Source: Streptomyces sp. C10-9-1 (GTDB taxonomy: Bacteria > Actinomycetota > Actinomycetes > Streptomycetales > Streptomycetaceae). From it: 64,000 bases of DNA. How positions within the stretch are numbered: position 1 is the first letter of the stretch; every line of letters begins with the position of its first letter. The position numbers and the translations under genes are program-made. Shown here piece after piece: positions 1 to 6,556 of the stretch. The DNA lies in contig NZ_JANHKP010000013.1 of assembly GCF_024497955.1 (NCBI RefSeq), forward strand, positions 62,001-126,000. The letters are read 5' to 3'. Below the pieces are notes generated by a model. The model made no database searches. It was not told the DNA's origin and was given only the letters and a program-made list of their open reading frames with translations.

Positions 1-489
1 GTCGGCGTCGTGACCGCGCAGCACCGGCTCGAAGCTCCAGGCGCCCCCGGCCGAACGGCGGAACTCGCACACCACGGCCGCCGTGGAGCCGGACACCGAG
101 GAGAAGTCCTCGGCGGCCAGCTCGCGGTGGTCCTCCTCGACGGTCAGCCCGACATGGGCGATGTCGCCGAACACCCGCCGTCCGTCCCGCTGCTGGATCA
201 CGACGCCGACGACCACCCGGCCGTACACGGGCGCCATGCGGTCGAACTCCAGCGTCAGCACCTCGTCGTCGCCGAAGCCCTGCCCGGTGTCGCTGTGCCG
301 GTTCAGGATGATCGTCCCGTCCGGCGACCGGCTGTCGAAGTGCACCACGTATGCCGGGTCTCCGCTCTCGCCGGACCCCTCGTACATCCCTGCCACCAGA
401 TCCAGGTCATGGGGCGCCTCGCCCATGGGACTCGGGTCCCACCGCAGGGACACCTCTGCCTTCCGGACGCCCTTGCTGAGGCTGCTCAC
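1..489 (-). CDS. TerD family protein, C-terminus cut by the window edge
   Basis: The first 163 residues of a protein whose 3' end lies beyond position 1. The GTG at 489 follows a clear GGGGAGGAG ribosome site at about 6 bases. The sequence has the TerD pattern: an opening SLSKGVRKAEVSLRW strand, an acidic DLDLVAGMY segment, an HFDSRSPDGTIIL stretch and a D-rich calcium-ligand region (GDDEVLTLEFDRM). TerD proteins are soluble, bind calcium, occur in many copies in Streptomyces and are linked to tellurite and stress phenotypes, but no defined reaction is known. No other ter gene is visible in the window, so its wider cluster, if any, is to the left. The family call is firm; the role is not. Confidence 0.85.
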   Translation of the reverse strand, partial: MSSLSKGVRKAEVSLRWDPSPMGEAPHDLDLVAGMYEGSGESGDPAYVVHFDSRSPDGTIILNRHSDTGQGFGDDEVLTLEFDRMAPVYGRVVVGVVIQQRDGRRVFGDIAHVGLTVEEDHRELAAEDFSSVSGSTAAVVCEFRRSAGGAWSFEPVLRGHDAD

Positions 490-581
490 CGGATCTCCTC
501 CCCGTTGTCGCGCCGCCCTGTGCAACTGCCTTGTTCCCTGAGCAGGTCGACCGTAGCCGTTCGAAGGCGGGTGGTGCGAGC

Positions 582-608
582 CGCCTTCCGCCGGTCCGGC
601 GGAAGGCG
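582..608. repeat. Perfect 13-bp inverted repeat between divergent genes
   Basis: Arms at 582-594 and 596-608 are exact reverse complements around a single T at 595. It lies 93 bases upstream of the TerD start and about 175 bases before the next forward gene. It could be an operator for either gene. It could also be a hairpin, although the one-base centre disfavours a stable RNA loop. The rest of 490-783 shows nothing else recognisable. Confidence 0.5.
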
Positions 609-771
609 CCCCACGGCCGACGACCTGCGGTGTCCGGAAACGAGCGGTGCCCGAGCGGGCCGGTGGCGGACACCGACGGACCGGGAGGTCGCCCGGTGCA
701 CGGACCGGCGCACCGGTGCACACGGGGACGGCAGTGCCCGCGGACCGCAGCCGCCCCCGGCGCCCGCGCCG

Positions 772-777
772 TACGAT
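772..777 (+). promoter_or_regulatory. -10 element of a probable leaderless promoter
   Basis: TACGAT ends 6 bases before the GTG at 784. This spacing puts transcription start at the start codon, as is common in Streptomyces leaderless mRNAs. No convincing -35 was identified. It supports the choice of GTG 784 in the absence of a ribosome site. Confidence 0.5.
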
Positions 778-783
778 GGCGCG

Positions 784-1389
784 GTGCTGGTCAAGTGGAG
801 TCGCTGCACCGTGGTGGACCGACGCGGGTTCGAACGGGGGCAGCGCAAGTGGGCGGGGCTGCCGGGCGAGCCCGGCTTCCGGGGGCAGGGCGGCGGCTGG
901 AGCCGGCTGCGGCCGAATGTCGCCCATGTCGTCTCCTTCTGGGAGAGCCGCCCCTTCTACGACTCCTTCATGGCCCGGTCGTACGACCGGCTCGCGGCCG
1001 CCCAGGCGGGGACCTTCAAGGAGGCCCAGGCCACGCTGTTCGCCTACCGCTTCGACGTGAAGACGGGCTTCGAGCCCCGCTTCTCCGACGCCGACGTGCT
1101 GCGGGTGGCGCACTGCCGGGTCCGCGAGGACCGGGTGGAGCACTTCGCCCTGATGCAGGAGAAGGTCTGGAACCCGGCCATGGCCGGGTCACCCGGCATG
1201 CTGCGGGGGCTCTTCGGCGAGGCGCCCGGGAACGAGTTCCTGATCATGTCCCTGTGGCAGTCCGCGGCCGAGCACGGCAAGTACCGCCAGGAGCGGATAG
1301 AGCGGCTGCTGCTGAGGGCCAGGACCCAGGCCGACGTGGCGGCGATGACCGGCGACGTCGTGGAGCTCGAACCCTCCTGGACGGTCTGA
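784..1389 (+). CDS. DUF4937-like small cytoplasmic protein (ABM-type fold suspected)
   Basis: A 201-residue soluble protein beginning LVKWSRCTVVDRRGFERGQ. The pattern of short strands, with aromatic residues in VVSFWESRPFYDSFM and an HFALMQEKVW stretch, is what I recall of DUF4937/YdbC-like proteins. These are thought to adopt a dimeric alpha-beta barrel related to antibiotic-biosynthesis monooxygenases. No catalytic motif can be pointed to. The reading frame is open far upstream, but the GTG at 784 is preferred because protein-like codon use begins there and a -10 hexamer sits just before it. It is followed after 73 bases by a phosphatase gene with its own promoter, so the two need not be an operon. 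Confidence 0.65.
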   Translation: MLVKWSRCTVVDRRGFERGQRKWAGLPGEPGFRGQGGGWSRLRPNVAHVVSFWESRPFYDSFMARSYDRLAAAQAGTFKEAQATLFAYRFDVKTGFEPRFSDADVLRVAHCRVREDRVEHFALMQEKVWNPAMAGSPGMLRGLFGEAPGNEFLIMSLWQSAAEHGKYRQERIERLLLRARTQADVAAMTGDVVELEPSWTV

Positions 1390-1450
1390 GCCGTCCGGGC
1401 GGCGCCCGCGGGCCCCGTCCGCCCGCGGGCGGTCCCGCGGCGTGCGCGCG

Positions 1451-1456
1451 TAGGGT
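1451..1456 (+). promoter_or_regulatory. -10 element of a probable leaderless promoter
   Basis: TAGGGT ends 6 bases before the ATG at 1463, with no ribosome binding sequence in between. This is the leaderless arrangement. Confidence 0.5.
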
Positions 1457-1462
1457 CGGTGT

Positions 1463-2122
1463 ATGGCACGACCGCGACGTATCGTCCTCGTCCGCCACGG
1501 AGAGTCGGTGGGCAACCTCGACGACACCGTCTACGAGCGCGAGCCCGACCACGCCCTCCGGCTGACCGAGCGGGGTCTCGCCCAGGCGCAGGAGACCGGC
1601 GAGCGGCTGCGGTCCCTGTTCGGCGGCGAGCGCGTCAGCGTGTACGTCTCCCCGTACCGGCGGACCCACGACACGCTCCGCGCCTTCCGGCTCGACCCGG
1701 CACTGGTGCGCGTCCGCGAGGAGCCCAGGCTGCGCGAGCAGGACTGGGGCAACTGGCAGGACCGCGACGACGTGCGGCTCCAGAAGACCTACCGCGACGC
1801 CTACGGGCACTTCTTCTACCGCTTCGCGCAGGGGGAGTCGGGGGCGGACGTGTACGACAGGGTGGGGGCCTTCCTGGAGAGCCTGCACCGCAGCTTCGAC
1901 GCCCCCGACCATCCGCCGAACGTCCTGCTGGTCACCCACGGCCTGACCATGCGGCTGTTCTGCATGCGCTGGTTCCACTGGACGGTGGCCGAGTTCGAGT
2001 CGCTGGCCAACCCGGACAACGGCGAGACCCGGGTGCTGGAGCTGGAGACGGGCGGCCACTACCGGCTGGACCGGCCCTTCGAGCGGTGGTGCACCCCGCG
2101 CTCGTACGGCGCCACCGGATAG
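1463..2122 (+). CDS. Histidine phosphatase family protein
   Basis: A 219-residue enzyme of the phosphoglycerate-mutase-like superfamily. The catalytic RHG (RHGESVGN, residues 11-18) opens the protein. The second phosphate-binding arginine is in SPYRRTHDT near residue 66, and the second histidine is in VTHGLTMR near residue 156. This fold transfers phosphate through a histidine intermediate, and the substrate cannot be told from sequence. An EQDWGNW segment follows the first half, as in the GpmB/CobC-like subgroup. The next gene begins 12 bases downstream, so it is probably co-transcribed with the ADP-ribosylglycohydrolase. Confidence 0.92.
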   Translation: MARPRRIVLVRHGESVGNLDDTVYEREPDHALRLTERGLAQAQETGERLRSLFGGERVSVYVSPYRRTHDTLRAFRLDPALVRVREEPRLREQDWGNWQDRDDVRLQKTYRDAYGHFFYRFAQGESGADVYDRVGAFLESLHRSFDAPDHPPNVLLVTHGLTMRLFCMRWFHWTVAEFESLANPDNGETRVLELETGGHYRLDRPFERWCTPRSYGATG

Positions 2123-2134
2123 GGTAGGGGGAAG

Positions 2135-3043
2135 ATGATCGCTGATTCCTCTCGCGAGCGGCGCTTCACCCGCGCCCTGGACAGCCTGCGCGGGCTGTCC
2201 GTGGGAGACGCCCTGGGCTCCCAGTTCTTCGTACCCACCCACTATCCGCTGCTCAGACGGCGGGAGCTGCCTCCCGGCGACTGGCAGTGGACGGACGACA
2301 CGGAGATGGCCGCCTCCGTCCTCGCCGTGCTCCACCGCCACGCACGCATCGACCAGGACGCCCTGGCCCGCTCCTTCGCGGAGCACCACGACGTCGACCG
2401 CGGCTACGGACCTGCGGTCAACCGCATGCTGCGGCTGGTCCGCGAGGGCGGCGACTGGAGGGAGCTCTCGGCGGCCCTGTTCAAGGGGCAGGGCTCCTGG
2501 GGGAACGGCTCCTCCATGCGGATCGCGCCGCTCGGCGCCTGGTACGCCGACGACCCGGAGCAGGCCACCCACCAGGCCGAGATCTCCTCGTACACGACCC
2601 ACCAGCACCGGGAGGCCGTGGTGGGGGCCATGGCCGTGGCGGCGGCCGCGGCGCTCGCCGCCGACCCCGCCGGCGCCCCCTCACCCGAGGCGCTGCTCGA
2701 CGGGGTGATCGCGCTCGTCCCGCGCAGCGCGGTCGGCGCGGGGCTGCGGCGGGCCCGGGACATGCTCGACTACGACGACGCCGCCACGGTCGCCGCGGTC
2801 CTCGGCAGCGGCCGCCGGACGAGCGCCCACGACACGGTGCCCTTCGCCCTCTGGTCGGCCGCCCGGGCCCTGGACGACTTCGAGCGGGTCTTCTGGACGA
2901 CGGCGGGTGTCGGCGGGGACGTGGACACCACCTGCGCGATCGCCTGCGGGGTCGTGGCCGCGGGAGCGGCGGGGGCACCGCCGCGGGCGTGGACGGAGAG
3001 GACCGAGCCGCTGCCGGACTGGCTGCCTGCCCGGCCCGGCTGA
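2135..3043 (+). CDS. ADP-ribosylglycohydrolase family protein
   Basis: A 302-residue protein with the family's metal-binding landmarks: GLSVGDALGS at residues 20-29, WTDDTEM at 52-58, a WGNGSSMRIAPLG segment near 120, and GGDVDTTCAIACG near 257. These supply the aspartates that hold two magnesium ions in DraG/ARH3-type hydrolases, which remove ADP-ribose from proteins, nucleic acids or small molecules. The substrate is unknown. The start ATG has GGTAGGGGG upstream. It probably forms a two-gene unit with the preceding phosphatase. The last residues run straight into a long gene-poor stretch. Confidence 0.92.
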   Translation: MIADSSRERRFTRALDSLRGLSVGDALGSQFFVPTHYPLLRRRELPPGDWQWTDDTEMAASVLAVLHRHARIDQDALARSFAEHHDVDRGYGPAVNRMLRLVREGGDWRELSAALFKGQGSWGNGSSMRIAPLGAWYADDPEQATHQAEISSYTTHQHREAVVGAMAVAAAAALAADPAGAPSPEALLDGVIALVPRSAVGAGLRRARDMLDYDDAATVAAVLGSGRRTSAHDTVPFALWSAARALDDFERVFWTTAGVGGDVDTTCAIACGVVAAGAAGAPPRAWTERTEPLPDWLPARPG

Positions 3044-3883
3044 GCCGACGGGCGAGGGCGGCGGGGCCTGCCCGGGCCGAGCGGTGTCACCCGGCGCCGG
3101 GCCCGCGGTGGCGCCCGTACGGGCCCCGCCCCGCCACGGGACGGCTCGGTCCGTCCCCGCCGCGCCCCCGGTGCGCGTGTGCGGAGGGTTCGGAGCCGGA
3201 GGCGGGCGGTGGACCGCCGGGTGGTCCGGTGGCGGCCCCCGGTGCGCTCAGGGTCCGGTGCCCCGCCTCCACGACCGCTGATCGGCCGTCATTATCGGCT
3301 GTACGGGGGAGGTTTGCCACCCCGGAGAGGGTGTCGGCCGCGAGATCTTCCGTGCGCCGTGTGCGATCCGGGCAGAGGCGGCGAGGGCAGGGTGCCGGAC
3401 CGGTCCGGCCGTGGACGGGCCGCCTCACGGCTCGGGATGTGCACGGAGGGGCGAGGTTCGCGGACGCGAGGACGCTTGGGTGCGGGCGTGCCCTGCCCCT
3501 CGCCCCGGCCGCGTCCGGGTGGGGGGTCCAAGGGGGGTTCTCCCCGGGCAAGTCGGCTGCTGTGCAAGGAGCCCGGGACTTGAGGGCGCGTGGGGCGGGG
3601 CCCGAGACCGCGTGACCGGTGCTACCGGCCAGTAGCGCCTCGGCGCCACGGAGTGGTGTGCGAATGCGAACTCCGAGGTGGTCGGTGATGCCCCGAAACG
3701 GTGCGGCCGGATCCGGAGGCAGCGGGTCCGGTGGGTGCCGCCCGACGGCGCGGTTTCCCCTGGCCGGGCCGGGGGAGCGGGGCACCGGGTGTGGCCTGCG
3801 ACGCAACCGTGACCCGCCGTCGCGGATCGGGGCGGGAACCGGGTGTCGCCGGACGCACCCGCAGGCGTACCCTTGCTGGCGCC
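3044..3883. other. Gene-poor stretch before rnhB, with one near-palindrome
   Basis: About 840 bases with no reading frame that looks like protein: all long frames give Arg/Pro/Gly-rich shadow peptides. An AT-richer patch lies at 3283-3302. The 16-base element at 3621-3636 (GCTACCGG/CCAGTAGC) is palindromic apart from one mismatch and resembles a TetR-type operator, but no regulator lies beside it. The stretch may be a decayed gene or a long regulatory region. Confidence 0.4.
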
Positions 3884-4585
3884 ATGCCGTACGAACCACC
3901 CACCCACACCGTCGAGCGGTCGATCCGGGCCACCACCGGAGCCAGGATCGTCGCGGGCGTCGACGAGGTGGGCCGGGGCGCGTGGGCCGGCCCCGTGACC
4001 GTCTGTGCGGCGATCACCGGACTGCGCCGCCCGCCGCCGGGCCTCACCGACTCCAAGCTGATCACTCCCAAGCGCCGAGCGGAGCTTGCCGATCGCCTGG
4101 AGTCGTGGGTCACCGCCCACGCCCTCGGGCACGCCACGCCCGCGGAGATCGACGACCTCGGGATGACGGCCGCCCTGCGCCTCGCCGCCGTGCGGGCGCT
4201 CGACGGCCTGCCGGTGCGCCCCGATGCCGTCATCCTCGACGGCAAGCACGACTACCTCGGGCAGCCGTGGCAGGTGCGCACGGTGATCAAGGGCGACCGG
4301 TCCTGTGTGGCAGTGGCCGCGGCCTCCGTGATCGCCAAGGTGCGCAGGGACGCCATGATGGCCGAACTGGGCGGGGAGTTCGGCGTCTTCGGCTTCGCCG
4401 ACAACGCCGGATACCCCTCGCCCGTGCACAAGGCGGCTCTCGCGGAGCTGGGGCCCACCCCGCACCACCGGCTGTCCTGGGCGTATCTGGACGGGCTGCC
4501 CCGGTGGCGCCACCTGAAGAAGGCGCGCCTCTCGCCCGAGGCGGCCGCACTGGCAGACGGGGGCCAGCTCGGCTTCGACTTCTGA
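3884..4585 (+). CDS. rnhB: Ribonuclease HII
   Basis: A 233-residue RNase HII, which cuts RNA in RNA/DNA hybrids and nicks at single ribonucleotides left in the chromosome. The family signature GVDEVGRGAWAGP (residues 25-37) gives the catalytic Asp27-Glu28 pair. A third acidic residue is in the VILDGKHDYL segment near 117, and the conserved DNAGYPSPVHKAAL motif is near 167. Length is normal for actinobacteria. The ATG at 3884 has no obvious ribosome site, but a TACCCT hexamer lies 10 bases upstream, so the transcript may be leaderless. It sits in a small DNA-maintenance neighbourhood with the helicase-like gene downstream and recQ. Confidence 0.95.
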   Translation: MPYEPPTHTVERSIRATTGARIVAGVDEVGRGAWAGPVTVCAAITGLRRPPPGLTDSKLITPKRRAELADRLESWVTAHALGHATPAEIDDLGMTAALRLAAVRALDGLPVRPDAVILDGKHDYLGQPWQVRTVIKGDRSCVAVAAASVIAKVRRDAMMAELGGEFGVFGFADNAGYPSPVHKAALAELGPTPHHRLSWAYLDGLPRWRHLKKARLSPEAAALADGGQLGFDF

Positions 4586-4670
4586 AACCTGCCCTGCGAG
4601 CGCAGCCGGGTCGCACTCCTGTGCCCACCCGCCGATGCCCATCCCGCCCGAGTTTGATAGACAACCACTC

Positions 4671-5294
4671 ATGCCTCTCACCCCCGAGGAGCCTCAGATT
4701 CACGAGAGTGCCAAGGGTCCCCGCGCCACTCCGGCCGCCGGCCGCACCGCGCCGACCCCTCGACCCGTACCCGGTCCGCGTTCCGCGGCCTCACCGCGTC
4801 CCGGGCATCCGGGCCCCGGTCCGGCCCGGCCCGCCCCCTCCGCGCAGCGGCCCTCGCCGGCCGCCGTGCGGAAGTCCACCCCGCCCGGCAAGGGCAACCG
4901 CCCCGGGCCCCAGATCCAGCTGGTCGCCTCGACGCCGCAGGGCGCCGTCGAGGCCGCCGACGAGGCCGTCGACCTGCTGCTCGACTCCGGAAGGGCGCCC
5001 GGCGACGTCCTGGTGCTCACGACCGGCGGCCAGCACCCGTGGGCCGAGCACGAGCTGTCCTTCGGCGAGTCCGCCTACTGGGCGCAGAGTGACGCCCGTG
5101 AGGACGTGTTCTACGCGGCTGCGGACGGCATCGGGCGCGTCGGTGCCCGCCCCGTGGTGGTCGTCGCCGTCAACGGCGGGTCGGACGAGGCCGCGGCCGG
5201 TGCGCTGCCCGCCGCCCTGGCCAAGGCGTCCGCCCTGCTGGTCGTCTGCGGCGACCCGGCGCGCATCGACAAGGCGCTCGGCGCCCGGGCGTGA
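4671..5294 (+). CDS. Uncharacterised protein with a helicase C-terminal-like domain and disordered N-terminus
   Basis: 207 residues from ATG 4671. An in-frame ATG at 4635 would add 12 residues. The later start is preferred because the AT-rich TTTGATAGAC just before it looks like a promoter -10. Residues 1-80 are Pro/Ala/Arg-rich and probably disordered. The folded C-terminal part starts near IQLVASTPQGAVEAADEAVD and contains DVLVLTTGGQHPWAEHE, a DVFYAAADGI stretch, RPVVVVAVNGG and LLVVCGDP. That order resembles the C-terminal RecA-like lobe of UvrD-type DNA/RNA helicases, but no Walker A or DEAD/DEAH box is present, so it cannot be a motor alone. It could be an interaction module or a degenerate domain. 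The function is unknown. Confidence 0.75.
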   Translation: MPLTPEEPQIHESAKGPRATPAAGRTAPTPRPVPGPRSAASPRPGHPGPGPARPAPSAQRPSPAAVRKSTPPGKGNRPGPQIQLVASTPQGAVEAADEAVDLLLDSGRAPGDVLVLTTGGQHPWAEHELSFGESAYWAQSDAREDVFYAAADGIGRVGARPVVVVAVNGGSDEAAAGALPAALAKASALLVVCGDPARIDKALGARA

Positions 5295-5303
5295 CGCGCC
5301 TGT

Positions 5304-5351
5304 GCGCCCGGGCACGGCCGTCGGGACGACTCCTCGGCCGTGCCCGGGCGC
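5304..5351. terminator. Bidirectional hairpin terminator
   Basis: Exact 17-bp arms at 5304-5320 and 5335-5351 with a 14-base loop, placed between two convergent genes. There is no T-run, as is usual in high-GC actinobacteria. Confidence 0.75.
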
Positions 5352-5445
5352 CCGGTACGCCGTGCGCCGGTGCTCGCGACGCCGGACGTCCCGGAACCTC
5401 CGGCGACGGCGGTGGCCGGTCCCGGGTCCGCACGCCGGAGGGGCG

Positions 5446-6075
5446 TCAGCGGGCGGCCGTGCGGCGCAGGGCCTCCGACGCGCCCCCCGCGCTGCGCAGC
5501 GGGGCCGGATCGGCCTCCAGCATGCTGTCGGCCAGGCGGCCCGGAGGGGAGGCCGAGTGGGGGTGCCGTCCCCCACGGCCCTCACCGAGCACCTGCCACC
5601 CGCCGCGCGTGAGCGTGATGTAGGCGCCGCAGCGCAGGCCGTGCAGCGTGCAGGCGTCGCGCAGCCCCCACATCCAGGCGCCGTCCTCCTCCGTCCACCG
5701 TTCGTCCCCGTCGCGGCAGTAGAGCAGCACGGCGGTGCGGACCGGCGTCCGGCGCCGGAGGTCGTGCGGAATGACGCGGCGCAGGTGGGCCAGCAGGGCG
5801 TTGCGGAACTCCCAGCCGTCCGCGGGGGAGGGCTGGCGGGTGAACGAGGCACTGGCCGCCAGGCGTTCTTCGTGGTCGAGCACGGCGATGACCGCCGTCG
5901 ACTGCGAGGGCCGGTGACGTGCGTGCAGCCCGCCGACCACCTCACGGGGGTTGCGCAGCAGCGGAATCTCCGCCGCCGCCCACTCCGCCGGTTCGAGTAT
6001 CCGGACGAGGCGACTTGCGGTGCCGGCCGATGCGGTGATCGTAGAGGCTGCGGACGGAGCGAATCCGAAGGTCAC
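5446..6075 (-). CDS. Conserved hypothetical protein
   Basis: 209 residues beginning VTFGFAPSAASTITASAG. The GTG at 6075 follows AGGGAGG closely. The frame is open further upstream, but that extension is Arg/Pro-rich and crosses an inverted repeat, so it is not included. The sequence is mixed alpha/beta: a PREVVGGLHARHRPSQSTAVIAVLDHEER strand region, RTAVLLYCRDGDERWTEEDGAWMWGLRDACTLHGL, and AYITLTRGGWQVL. The alternation suggests a small Rossmann-like or DUF-type fold, but I recognise no motif and see no signal peptide or membrane segment. A divergence-type promoter region with two hairpins lies upstream. It shares the reverse strand with recQ but is separated by 480 bases. Confidence 0.7.
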   Translation of the reverse strand: MTFGFAPSAASTITASAGTASRLVRILEPAEWAAAEIPLLRNPREVVGGLHARHRPSQSTAVIAVLDHEERLAASASFTRQPSPADGWEFRNALLAHLRRVIPHDLRRRTPVRTAVLLYCRDGDERWTEEDGAWMWGLRDACTLHGLRCGAYITLTRGGWQVLGEGRGGRHPHSASPPGRLADSMLEADPAPLRSAGGASEALRRTAAR

Positions 6076-6189
6076 GGTCCTCCCTTCGCATACGCGCCCA
6101 CAGGAGCGGGCAGGGTCGGGTGAGGGCGCACCGCAGCAGGGCCCTTCAGGACCGAAACGGACCCGAGCGGGGAGCAGTTCAATTCTTCC

Positions 6190-6209
6190 TGCCGCATGAG
6201 CATGCGGCA
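6190..6209. promoter_or_regulatory. Palindrome in the putative promoter of the reverse-strand gene ending at 5446
   Basis: Exact 8-bp arms TGCCGCAT / ATGCGGCA with the loop GAGC. On the reverse strand it lies between a TTGCCG and an AGAATT hexamer about 18 bases apart, so it may be an operator inside the promoter spacer. It is about 115 bases upstream of the GTG at 6075. Confidence 0.4.
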
Positions 6210-6294
6210 ACGAGCAATTTGGCGTCGCCGACGGGAATCAGTGGGTATGTGACTGATATCCCTGCCCACTCACCGTCCGTTCACGCCCCTGTGG

Positions 6295-6314
6295 ACACCA
6301 GTTCACACACCAGT
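6295..6314 (+). repeat. Two direct repeats ACACCAGT
   Basis: Copies at 6295-6302 and 6307-6314, 12 bases apart (about one helical turn), in the gap between recQ and the reverse-strand gene that starts at 6075. This is compatible with tandem binding of an unknown protein. The evidence is weak. Confidence 0.3.
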
Positions 6315-6337
6315 GACGGGAGAGGGCCGCGCCGCTC

Positions 6338-6364
6338 CCGGTCATGACGCAGTGTCATGACCGG
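6338..6364. terminator. Hairpin, probably the recQ terminator
   Basis: Exact 11-bp arms CCGGTCATGAC (6338-6348) and GTCATGACCGG (6354-6364) with a 5-base loop. It lies about 190 bases beyond the recQ stop on the reverse strand. An operator is the alternative reading. The remainder of 6076-6556 holds no credible gene. Confidence 0.5.
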
Positions 6365-6556
6365 CGGACCGGGGGCGGCCCGCCCTCGGTGCACTGCCCC
6401 GCGCGGAGACACCGCGCCCGCCGGGGAGGGCGCTGCACCGCCCGGGCCCACCCGGGTCGGCACCGGACCCGGTGCGGAGCCGCCCCCGCCGCGCCCGCCG
6501 GGCCGGCGGCCGGGCCTGCGAGGCGAAGCGGCACCGGAGCTCCGTCACCCCGGCGG

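Noticed and set aside
3087..3899. Long reverse-strand open frame before rnhB
   Set aside because: Arg/Pro-rich composition, no ribosome site and no recognisable domain. It is a by-product of high GC.
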